From: Solenopsis invicta | Taxonomy: Eukaryota > Arthropoda > Insecta > Hymenoptera > Formicidae | Length of the DNA stretch: 64,000 nucleotides | Direction: 5' to 3' | NCBI RefSeq assembly: GCF_016802725.1 | Contig: NC_052668.1 | Span: forward strand, 62,001-126,000 | In this document: piece after piece, positions 49,901 through 61,900 of the stretch | Layout of the letters: each line of letters starts with the position of its first letter | Numbering within the stretch: the stretch's first letter is position 1 | Notes under the pieces: model-generated | Database searches by the model: none | What the model was told of the DNA's origin: nothing | Seen by the model: only the letters and a program-made list of their open reading frames with translations | Position numbers and translations under genes: made by a program

Positions 49901-52858
49901 TATCCATTGTTAATGAGCTTCCATCACATTCCATATTTGTGACACAATCATTAGATTCATCTAAAGACATATCAACATATTCAGTCCTACTTTTTTTCCT
50001 ACATGTACAACAAATTTTAGAATTAGTCGGTATCTCAGGAAATTTGTCCCGAATGAATTTTGGTATCACTCGTAAATCTTTACCACAATGTCCTTTTTCA
50101 CCAAGTTTCTTGAATGGATTCATACATCTATCTGTACGAGATTTAGCCGACATTTTTTATTTTGGATGTGGTACAGGTAAGAGATAATTGGAATAATTGT
50201 AGAAAAAGTAAAAGTCGATAAAGAAGAGACAAAAACGTGAGTTGAATATTCTATTTAACATAAAAAAACTTATTGATTGACTGAATTGCAAACTATAATT
50301 AATTAACTCGATAAATTCTGTGACTGTGACTAATAAATGTATTGTGATGAGGTTCTCTAATCCAAAACAAGACGAGAAAATTTGAAAAATGAAAAAATAT
50401 TGCTGTGCCTTTTATTCCATATGAGAAGTTTTTTATGTACGAGATATAAGCACTGCCACATCCATCTAGCGGCGATACCGCGTACTACTCGCAGGTGTAC
50501 GACTTTAAAGATAGATCTTTTGGGTTCATGCAGTCAATATGTCGTCAATATATTCGATTGACTTGTTCGCTATCGACTGTCAATCTTATGTATTTTGATC
50601 AATAGATGCTGCTGCATTTTTACGTGATGTTTGCTAACACTATTTGCAATAAAAAAACTGCTTGGCGTTTGTTAACAGTCTGTCATCAATATGTTCGATA
50701 TTTGTTTACTGTTAACCACTCTGTCATATATTTTACCAAGATTATTACATATTAACAAAAGTGTGCTACCATAATTGACTATAACAAAGTATGTTTTCTG
50801 TTTGCGGTTTTTCTACTAACTAATCTGTTGCCAACATTTGCAATTGTAAAAAACGTTATGAGGGATAATATAAGTTTCAAAGTAATTTTAAGTAATCTTA
50901 CTATTATTCTGTGGAGAAAATGTTTTTTAAAGAACAATATTTTCTGTACCGTAGGTTTTTTGTGACGTACTTTTTCAGGACAAGGATAATGAAATGATTC
51001 GAAATTTTGTATACAAATGTCTTGATAGCCAGACCATGTTGAGCAAGGATTTTTACCTGATTCATTTATACACGCACGCGTATGAGCGCGCGTATCCCCC
51101 TTCTCCCCACCTCCCCCCACACACACACTTACACACTTACACATAAGGATTAGACCTCTGCTACGTCATATCTTGCACATTTATTCACGTTATTATGTAT
51201 TTTTTCAAAGGCTTTTTTCATTCAAGCCGTGATATTAGGTCCGCCATTTTGAATTTTCCAAAAGGCCAAACGGCATCGAAAAATAGACATTTTAACGAAA
51301 ATTTTAAGCCCTTTTCGAACATTTTATCTCAAAAATTGAAATGGGCAGCAGGGGTGGCCTTTTTGACGGAGAATGCCCCATATATATATATATATTTAAA
51401 ATAAACATATATATCGAAAATAAAGAGAGATAATCTCCGCAACCGTTAAGACCGTTTATTCGTCTGTGGCCTTTACGCAGAGGTTCGTTTAACTTAACCT
51501 CTTGTCTCAGGCAATTCTCGCCTACAGGTTAGAGCCTGTGCTGTCGAAAGTTAGAGCCTAAGACATGATGAACGTGTGCTATGCACAAACTGTGCTATTT
51601 TTTCTTTTTTTTTTATTATTCTACTTAAGGTAGATGTAGAAACTTGTGAATAAATTTATTCTCAAATTTATTCTCAATTTTTCTCGAGCACGTTTATGCT
51701 CTGACTCGCATACCAAGGCTCATTTAGCCTTTCGTCTCAGCCGAAGCTAACCAGCAGGTAAGAGCCTGTGGATCGTCTATTAGATAGAGCCTACGACGTG
51801 ACGAACGTATGCTACGCATAAGATGCGTTTTCTTCCTTTTCTACTTAAAGTAGATGTAGGAAACCTCGAATAATTTTGATACTTACTCAAACTTTTTTTG
51901 TGTTTCTTAAGTTTTCTCATCAGGCGTCTCATCTTTCTCTCTAATCTGTTCTTTTTTTCATCCGAATCTTCATATCTTCTTTTTCCCATTTTTCCTTGAT
52001 ATGTTGAAAGACGATGTGACATCCTCGGCACAAGAAAAAAGAATGACAACATCGATGTGAGTTCATGGATGGTAGACTTCACGGATGATAGTCTTTGGTC
52101 TTTAAAATTTGTGGCACCCCGGCGTAGGATTGAGGAGTACTACGTTTTATCTTGAGGAAAGAGGCGCGAAATACAATTAATTTTATTTTTCTTTCTTAAA
52201 TCTATGATCATGTATATTCAATTTTAATTTTCTTTTATTAATGTGACAATTGATTACTTTAATTTTATTCTCTTCTGATTTAAATTAAGTACATAAAATT
52301 AGAAAGCCTAAAATTATTATTTGGCCTTAAGAACCGCTGTGACAAAGGCCTTCTAATCTTGTGTTTTAATTTCGTCAATCCAATGTAACTTATTACTGTT
52401 TAAATTAATTGTTTTAATTTTTTCTTTTCTTTTATAAATCAATGACCATGTTTTTGGCATTTTTAAATTCTTTTAATTAATATGACTTTTATTATGAAAT
52501 TAATGTTTGCTTTTTCTTTCTTTATTCTTTCATTTCTAATTTTTAATTTCTGTCTAAATATTTACATACAGCTTAATAAATAATTCTTTATACTGACGGA
52601 GACATTTCAATTGATTTTACACATTGTTATAAAAATAATAATCCATCTCGGATTCACAGCATCTTTGCTCTTTATTCACTCATTGACGCTAATTATAAGT
52701 ATAATTCAATTGAAGAAATAGTAATTCGGAATATTGCGAGCATTAATTTAACATTTTTTTTTACCATTGCTCGATGTTCTTGACTTTTTAAGTGTATGTT
52801 TTGTTCTTGATTAATATTATATTAATTCTGCCTATATTAAACTAATTTCTAAAAATTG

Positions 52859-52905
<47 letters not shown>

Positions 52906-52915
52906 CAGCGTGCCA

Positions 52916-52946
<31 letters not shown>

Positions 52947-55900
52947 TGCAATTAGATTCAGCATCGTATATTATATATAATATAATATTATATATAATCG
53001 TATATTATATATACGATTATCATAATTACTATTTTTACTTTTAAAAGTAACAGTTGTAAAAAATCAAGTTTGACGTTTTTAATCTGTACACAATTTGACA
53101 AACACGTTGTCATAATACTAAAAAGCATACATCTCACACTCTACCCAGATAACCAAGTTAGACTCAGCACATCGGGCAATCTAATGCATTGCATGTATTG
53201 TTGTGAATTTGCAGGCAATTTGCTGGCTACAAAATTTAACGTAACACTGAGTCAGCAACAGGAGAGCAAAAACACAACATCAGTTAATGAAATGTTAAGA
53301 CCAAACGTTAATTAATAATAACATATCACGTTGACAGCAAACTATCGGCTCGTCATGAGCTTGCATTCGTATATATCATAATGACAGCAATATGTCATCA
53401 AAATGATGGCACGTATGATATCAAAAGTTTAATACAAGAAGTAGAATATTTGGTGAATATTGTTAAAGATTCTAAATTGCAACTTATTATCGACAATTTG
53501 GTGACATGACAATATTCGGTCCCGCCATGTGTAAGACCCCACGCGAACAAGTGAGTGCTGGCGCTACCGCTAGGCGGCCACGCCGCGGGGGATTTCTCGT
53601 GAGTCAAGTGCGGTCACAAGCGTTATATCTAGGCGCCCCCACGGCCGACTCCTCAATTCATACCATGGTTCGTACGTCAGTGAGCCTTTAGGAGCTACAT
53701 ATTGTAGCATCGAAACGAATACTCGTTCTCATTCTTTCAAAACATGACGTGTGTAGAACGCTGTTCTACATAAAATTTTATATTTATGGTGTAGAAATTC
53801 CAATCAATCTGAATTACTTTTTTTTTTAAATCGATTTTAATCGCACATTTTCGGCAGAGAAGTATCTTGAGACTATATTAATATTCTGGTGAAAGAATTT
53901 TGCAAATATTGCAGCAGATATATACAAATTTCTTGCAAGAATTCAACTACAGAATCTTTCAGAAGAATTGAGTATGAAAAAGCAGATCATAACGTTCTGT
54001 TCGCAGAATCTTTCAAGAATCTGCTGCAAGATTTACTGCAGTTTTGCAGAAAATGACTACTAGAATAGTAATCAAATTGCTGACAACAAAGCTTCACGTG
54101 TAGATATCATGTATGATGATGACTTGCTGACATTTTGATATCAAACACATCAGTTGAATGTAGTGCACGCATGATAACAATTTGCTGGTAATTTGCTGTA
54201 TTTAAATGAAGACTTTAATGACGTCAAAACAATAGACAGTTTGTAGAAACAGGTTCTAGTTTGATGAAATTGAATGCGGAATAAGTGACAGCAAAATGTC
54301 ATCTGATTACGGTCATTTGGCTATCAGGGTATGCACTGTATAATTGAAATGCTATGATCATCGTTCCTAATACAAGGAGATTATATGAAGAAGACTTAAT
54401 ATGAGTCAAAACCTTTGGGTTGAATAATGTAATTTGGGTTATATGAACGCCCTTTTTCATAGTTCTTATGAATATTTGCACAATAAAATCCAGTGACGAC
54501 TGTTAGTGATAAAAAAATACCATTTAATTCTTTTTGTAGCGTTTGAAATTAATTGTTTTTTAAATAATGTTTATCACTGAGGATAATCACAGTGCACAGT
54601 CAAAACATTTGATGTTATGTTCTGTCTATTAAATCATTGTTTATAAATAACATTTCAACCCAGCTTGCTTATTAACCTAATTTTCTACGTATTGATTTCA
54701 AATACTAAGAGCACAGTTCTATTTTTCAATTTAAAAAATTTACATTTTAAAATGTTTTTACCTGTTAGATGCTTATTTACAATAATCCAGTCATTAGTGT
54801 TCACTCCTTCGATTATTGTATCCTCGTCATGCGGTTTCAACCAATGAGTGGCTAACGTAGACGAGAAGTCCAAGCTACTTTGCGTTGCAAAATTTATAGG
54901 TATCCACCATGTTTCCTCCTTGTTTCCTTTATAGTTAGAATTGTTTTCCAGATATGTAAATATTTCTTGCGTCAACCTGATTTCGCCTGTAGTATAATCT
55001 CGATGAACAGTAACGAGAGGATACCATGCCTGCTCAAACCAAGTGTTCATTACCTCTTTTACTTTAAAATCATCATGGGGTACATTTGACTCATCGAGAG
55101 CGTCTTGTAATGTCTTCCATAAATCGTTTGGCGTAGCACTACTATATTCGCTAAAAACCAATAATATGTGTAAAATTATTTGTTATTTTGCATATAAAAA
55201 TTATAATAAAGTAATAAATGTTTTAAAAATTTATTGTATACTGACTGTGCTTGAAGGTATTTTATTAAACCGTTCCGAAACACATCTTCTGTCAAGAAAT
55301 GCGATGCCATTCGCAGGAGAAAAGCCGCTAATAAATGAGAAGCATAATATGAAATTATTTTTTAAAAAGCAGACAAATATATAATATGAAGTAAAATAAG
55401 ATTTATACAGATTTATATTTTTAACATAAAACCTTTTTATAACGATTGTTATAATTTTATTTAAAATTTTTAAAAACTTAAAGCGAACACAAATAATTAC
55501 ACAATTAAGAAGAAAAAAGCTACGTTGCAAAAGCGGATCTTAATATTCAATAATAATTTCAAGAATTTATATATATTTACGGGTTCATTTAAACTATGCA
55601 CAGTATATTTGCTAAGTTTTGAACACAACTCTATAAATTCATTTAAGAAATTATTATTGAACACCGAAATTCGTTTTCAACTAGGATGTAGCCACTTTCT
55701 TAATGGAAAATGTGTTAGTATACATCACCGTCTTAACACGTCATTATTTATTCACAAATAATTACATTATAAACAGATGTGTCTATAAAAATTAAGTTGA
55801 TATAAAACGTTTTATATATAATAATGTTAATTTAATACATACTCTCTTAAATTACACTAATAAAAATATCACTCTTGAAGATAGTAAAGAAACTTCACTG

Positions 55901-58900
55901 ATTGCGAGAATTAATGAATATCACTGTTCTTCAGTATATATGTTAATATTCGCACTTTATATTTCTATTTTATATTTCCTTGATATTTCTAATATATTTC
56001 ATTAATCGAACTAGTGCGCACTCAGTGGACTAATTACAGAGTTTTGGTACAAGGACAGTATATCAATTTTAATGCAAACGCCTCATTATTGTTCATTAAA
56101 AAACGCTGTAACTAACAACTTTTAGTGAAATCTTCCTGATTTATAGTGTTAGAATTATAATTATGATGATCAATGATTATTTACTATTTTTTAGTGATTA
56201 CATATTGATTCCGTTTTAAAGAAAGGTCTCATTATGCGTTGCATTGCACACGAGTTATACAAAGAGTTTTTCCGTATGATAAAGTGTTATTGCAATTTTA
56301 CATTATTATTTCGGTACTTAAGTTGTCACATTCCATAAATAATAATTATTCGTGTATGATGAATTATATAAAAATTTCTTACATTTCCTATACGTTCTGG
56401 AGGAAAATGCTTTAAAAAAGACATCTGAATGACCGGTAATATTTACATGAATTGGCTCAGATTTCCTTGAATCACAATCCAGCATTTGTTGTTCCAAGGT
56501 CACTACAGTATAATCCATCAATCGCTTTTCTTTGAAAAACTGAGAAAAACAAATTCATATTAAAAACGAAAACATATGTATGACATATTTTGATTGCATA
56601 ATCTGTTGATACCTTGTCAGAAATATAATGTTTTAGATATGTCGAGATGCCTTCGCTCAACCACAAATATTTCCACCAAACTGAACTGACTAAATTTCCG
56701 AACCATTGGTGCGCTAATTCGTGAGTGATTGTCATAATATTTTGTATGTTACTACTTAAACTATTGTCTCCAAGAAGTAAATCTTGTCTAAAAATTTTTT
56801 ATGTACAAATAGTTGAAGTATATTGAAAGAGAAATTATGATGTATCTGTTATGTTATGTAATAGTAAAATAATTGGAAGGAAATATTGTGTGACATGTAT
56901 ATTGTTATTTATAATACAGAATTAGTAAATATCCCTCTATTCTAATTATGTAAACATTTTATTGTAATTTCTTTTTAATTGAAGGTATATTTTCTCTGGC
57001 CTAGAATATTAAAATTTTCGATTTTTTTTGTATTTTTTTTACTATTTAACAAATCTTGCACTGACAAGAAAAATTATGCCAATTGTGTATGATTCTCGTC
57101 CGGACGTTTCTCTCTTCGATTGTCCGTTCTAATTGGACGATTCCGCCAAATGGCGACGAACCTGGGTTAAAACCATTGAACTATACTCTAACTGGAATGG
57201 GAACTGCTATATAACGTCCGTAAGCGGAAAACGTGATAGAAATAGCATGATGCAAGGGGCCAACCTCCTTTTTCTAAGCGTTCTCTGCGCATGCGTCAGC
57301 ATTCACCTTACATTCCTACTCAAAAGTTAAATTTTTTCTTTGTGTTTATGTTGATACAGCATGTAACGGAATTCGTGGAAACGAGGAAGAAATTAACTTT
57401 TACTTAAAAAGTTACTTAAATACTTAAAAAAATATAATACAATTTTGCTTTTGTTTTATTTATGTATGTCACTCGAGTCTCTTGTTTATCTATTCTCATA
57501 TGCCGGTACTGCAAAACTTTCTAACGTAACTATACTGACAAAGAAAGACTATACTGACTGGCCCTTCGAAATGGCTCACTCTCTCGTCACGTTTTCTGGC
57601 GGCTAGTGCTTATTCCAGTCAGAGTATAGTTCAATGGTTAAAACACACTGCAGTCGAAAACGCTATTAGTATTGGGATTTTAACTCGTGTCTAATATGGC
57701 CGCCTCAATAAAGTTTTTCTATGACTATGTTCACTACACACTCAAATATGAGAGTGTAGTGTGAACACAAACGTGAAATAATCTTATTGAGGCGGCCATA
57801 GTTAAAATCCCAATAGGTGACTAAGCATTAACTTTCACGCAAAACGAAGCTAACTTCACCCCTCTCCTGTTCCAGGTGGAATTTCACGCTATAGAATCAA
57901 ACGTTATCACTATGATTATTACTTGACTGAATTTGTATTTAAACGACAATTTCAATACCATGATTATATAGATAAATTTTTTAAAATAATAGCTATGTTC
58001 TACACTATTAATAATGATGATGATGTTGTTAAAACAAATAGTAAAAATAAATAAAATTATAATGCTTAAATAAATAATATATTGTTAAACTTATTTTGAT
58101 AACAACTTTTTAACAAATCACGCCAACTAAAAGCTTTTGAAGATTAAGCTGATAGCATAGAAAATGCATAACATCACATAAGCACAACATAAGACAAATA
58201 TACCAAATATGATCTTGTGTTATGGTAAAATCACTATGACGATTTTATGTTAGACGTTCATTAGTTTTATGTTATGTCTATGTTCTGTTATAACTTTCAT
58301 ATGCTATAAGCTTCACTTAGAATAATGATGTTGATAACATATGTCAAGATCAACGTAATCGGAGCTGGACTTGTATATTAATTAATTACCGAAAATTTCA
58401 ATATTAGAGACAGTTTCAAGTTTTGAGTCTAAAGTTAATAATTATCAAATTCTGTACCATTTTGCTTTTTTTGCAGTAGTTCATTAGAAATTAATTTATA
58501 TTATAAAGATTTACAAATCAGCGTGCATCCACGTGATTCTGCAATATAAGTTCAATTGTTAATGTTTAAGGTTGTCAGGCACGTGATGAAGTAATAAAAG
58601 AAGTGCTTTAAATAACAATGCTATGTATTGACGAATGTCACTTTGTTCTTTACAGAATTTTATATATACTTATATATAGAGGGAAGAAGATGATTGTGAT
58701 GATATATGTATACAGATTTGAAGACATGCGTACAATTCGAAAAAACTACTTGTTACACAGTAGTGTTTCCGTAAAAATAAAGTATTAAAAAAATTGAAAA
58801 AATGCATAATTTTTAAAACCTTAGATCAAAAATCTCTTCTTAAAAATTTTCCTTTGATGGAAGATTTATACTCACTCATAGACAATCATACCCCAATTTT

Positions 58901-61900
58901 CAGTGGCCACATGACCATAAAGTGGAATGGCAACATGATCTATTTTTGGCACACGAACAGTACTATTGGTGAATTTTTCAAGTTCCTGCATTACCTTTTC
59001 GACAATATCGAGAGTATGTGCGGCATGAGAAAGAAGGTGTTTTGGACCCCATATTTTGATATTACCGTCTAAATTTGAAACATAATCATAATCAGCAATC
59101 ACGAATGCCACTAAATTGGTAGACATAACAGGAGTTGTCTCGAAGTACGTCCATAATTTTCCATCGGCTTCGTCGATTTCTGATCGCACGGATGGCATAT
59201 TCGATAATGCTGTATAATTAGGATAGTGCTTGATAGAAAACTTGAAGGTCGCTTTTATGGCAGGTTCATCCCAACATGGAAATACTTCTCGCGCACTAAT
59301 TGGTTGTAAATGTGTTACTGCTAACAATCTATAAATTTATTATTTTCTTCTTTACATTTTAAACATTTCTGTGTTGACATATGATATAAAGGAAAATTTT
59401 TAATACCAACATAAGTTTTCTAAATTGACATGCTTTTTTTTCTCGGATATTAAACTTTACGAATAGTCCTAATAACAAGATGCAGAGCAGAATCCGGCAG
59501 AATCTGCGTGCACTTAAATGCAGCAAAATTGAGTCAGATGTGCAAAAGATTATTTTCACTATAGTCCTGCTGACAGTCTGTCAGAAAGATTTGTGCAATG
59601 ACATATATATATGAATTCTGTTTACAGATACTTGCTGCAGAAATTGAATTTAATTGAAGCCGATTCTTTCCGCTAATTGGAGTCTGTAAACAGAATGCTG
59701 CAATTCTTGCATCAGATATATGCAAGTTTCTTTTGCAAGAATTTGCCTTTTTCGGAGGACTTAAGCAGAATGAGGAAGCAGATCGTAGTCTTGCAGCAGT
59801 CTTGCAGTAAATTACTACTAGGGAGAGGAGAAGGGGGTATATTATATGTACTGCGAACAATACGTTTACCCCTATTATCTCTGTTATTATATTACGAATT
59901 TTAATAACTGTTTATGGAATTATTCATTTTGTGATTGAACATATAGTGGTGCTAATATGTCAATGCGCAATAACTGACAATTATTATAAAGCGTTTTGCT
60001 TTTTGAGTACTTGTAAACTTTCTTAAGGTATACATTTCATCACTTAATCATTTTTAAACTTGAGCGTATTATCACACAAATGCATGTACATGCGAGTGTT
60101 TTTTTTTTGTTATTTAACTATATATTTATTTGTATATATTTTAAGTTATGCAAAGTTATACAAAACCACAATTTTGATAATATGGCTTTTTAATCAAAAT
60201 TTTTATATCAAAATATATCATTGATAAATTGATTGTCACTCTAAAAGACTGTGTTTCTAAACTTTTTTTAAAAAATGAGACATAAGACTTTTAACAAAAA
60301 AGTCAACACCCTTAGGATTTTTCTCTCCTCCGCCTTTCTTCTTGATTTGCATATACTGTATTAAAAATTCGTAAAATAGTGTGAAAGTGAAATATGTACA
60401 CATCTCTTACAAAAATTAAGATAGCGTAATTTTTCTAGCTATATTTTGAAAGCCAATGTAAGGCCTATTTACAGTACATTGGCTTTACATTGGTTAACAT
60501 TGGCGAAACATTGGTTATGTTGGAAGTACATTGGCCAATATTTCCCAATAAAAAGCCAATATTGTTCATAGAATTAATTGCACATGTACTTGTAATATTC
60601 TTCGCCAATTGTTATACAATATTGCATTTACATTGGAAGTGCATTGGCCAAGATTTGTCCATTAAAAGCAAATATTGTTTTTTTTAGAAACGGTAATGTG
60701 CTGCTGATGTGCTGCCAATGTTACGAGTCAATAATTGTATTTTAAATATTATCAATAGATGAAATAGGTCATAAATGAAGAAACCTCGATCTACATCTCA
60801 ATGAGCAAACAACATTTTCCAATTATTAAAAAAAAATTTTTTTAATAAAAATTTTTTATAATTAATTTAATTATTATATTATTTTGACATATATTTTCTA
60901 ATTGCATTCTTACTCAAACAAATAGCAGAAAAGTTATTCCAGATACTATTCCGCATTTATGGAATTCGTAAAAAAATTATAACTTCATATTTGTTTTTAT
61001 AAATGATGTGCTTTAGTTATACACATATTCCATTTTTTTGATAACTTATATTGACCTGATCTACCAGTTTTATATACGTATCAGCACAAAGTGTTCACAG
61101 GTCATCACGAGGGATTAGTTTGCAATAATCACACAGGTCAAGCAACGTTCACCGAAGTTGCAACTTGGATGGATGACCGCTTATGTCCAAAAAAAATTCG
61201 AATAATATTGCAACTTTAATATTGGTTAAACAGAGTTAAAGTGTTAACCTTCTAATATTAGACCAATGTTGAAAACCCAATGCACAGCCAATATATAATA
61301 TCGTACTTATATATATATTTTTTTTCAATATTAGACCAATATTACAACTCCAATATTGGTTAAATAAGGGTCAATATCATAGTTTGCAATATTGGACCAA
61401 TATTGAAAATCAATTCACACCCAATAGATTGGGTTTACATTATTTTCCATTATTGAACCAATATTTTGTGCTACTAGGGTACTTCTAAACCGATTAAAAA
61501 CCAATTTTATACTGTTCTGGATGGATTTAAACTCGAATCTTTAGCATGAAGAGCAAACTCGCAACTCCTTATGCCACATTGTCACTAGATCCGATATACA
61601 GGGTGATCCATAATGGTTGGAACAACTATTTACCATGAGAGATGACTTACTGATTTCCATATAAATTACATAGAGTGCAGTCGGTATGTCATCTCTTATG
61701 GTAAATAGTTGTTCCAAACATAATGAATCACCAAGCATTACTCTGTATATGGCGGACCAAAATGTAAAATTTTTTGGGATTTGATCAAATCGTATTCTAA
61801 GGATTTTTGGGGTAACTGATAATGAATCTGTAATTAAACTGTTAAAGAACGAAGGCACTTTAGGGCCGAAATTTGTCCATAACGGGGAACCTGTAAATTT

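Larger units (their letters stand above)
43547..51379 (-). mobile_element. 7.8 kb DNA transposon of an unrecognised family, about 0.5 kb inverted repeats
   Basis: The left repeat 43547-44028 continues at 47793-47825 after the nested Tc1. The right repeat is about 50868-51379. The ends read GGGGCATTCTCCGTC and the complement, inside TA-repeat flanks, so the target duplication is unclear. The element itself is about 4.1 kb without the insert. It encodes one large protein on the minus strand (50153-48268) and carries a seven-copy 41 bp array (47889-48171) plus a GT/G-rich tract in each repeat. Confidence 0.8.
34705..52178 (-). mobile_element. DIRS-type tyrosine-recombinase retrotransposon, split by nested insertions
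   Basis: On the minus strand: 5' end near 52178, gag start near 52082, gag continuing at 38919-38109, RT/RNase H at 38010-36141, tyrosine recombinase at 36195-35220, 3' end at 34705. The two outer ends share inverted sequence (GTAGTACTC, CCTACGCCGGGGTGCC). An internal complementary region at 34967-35072 joins the complements of both ends, as DIRS circular-intermediate models require. The empty site is in copy B near 11020 (GGTATTAATTTATTTTATTT) and no target duplication is seen, as expected for this class. The copy is dead: split gag, frameshifts, and YLDN in place of the RT YxDD. Confidence 0.8.
34149..54671. mobile_element. Same inverted-repeat element in copy D, split by nested insertions
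   Basis: The left end at 34149 reads AGCAAGCTGGATCAAAATG. The right end near 54658-54671 reads CCCAGCTTGCTT. Everything from 34705 to 52178, and 53144-54329, was inserted later. The rest aligns with 10469-12281 of copy B. Confidence 0.45.

Noticed and set aside
52855..53044. Cysteine/alanine/arginine-rich 62-codon frame
   Set aside because: Translation of the GCGT/GT microsatellite.
61100..61190. Functional 5S rRNA gene
   Set aside because: Only the internal control region is recognisable; the 5' third and terminal stem are not.
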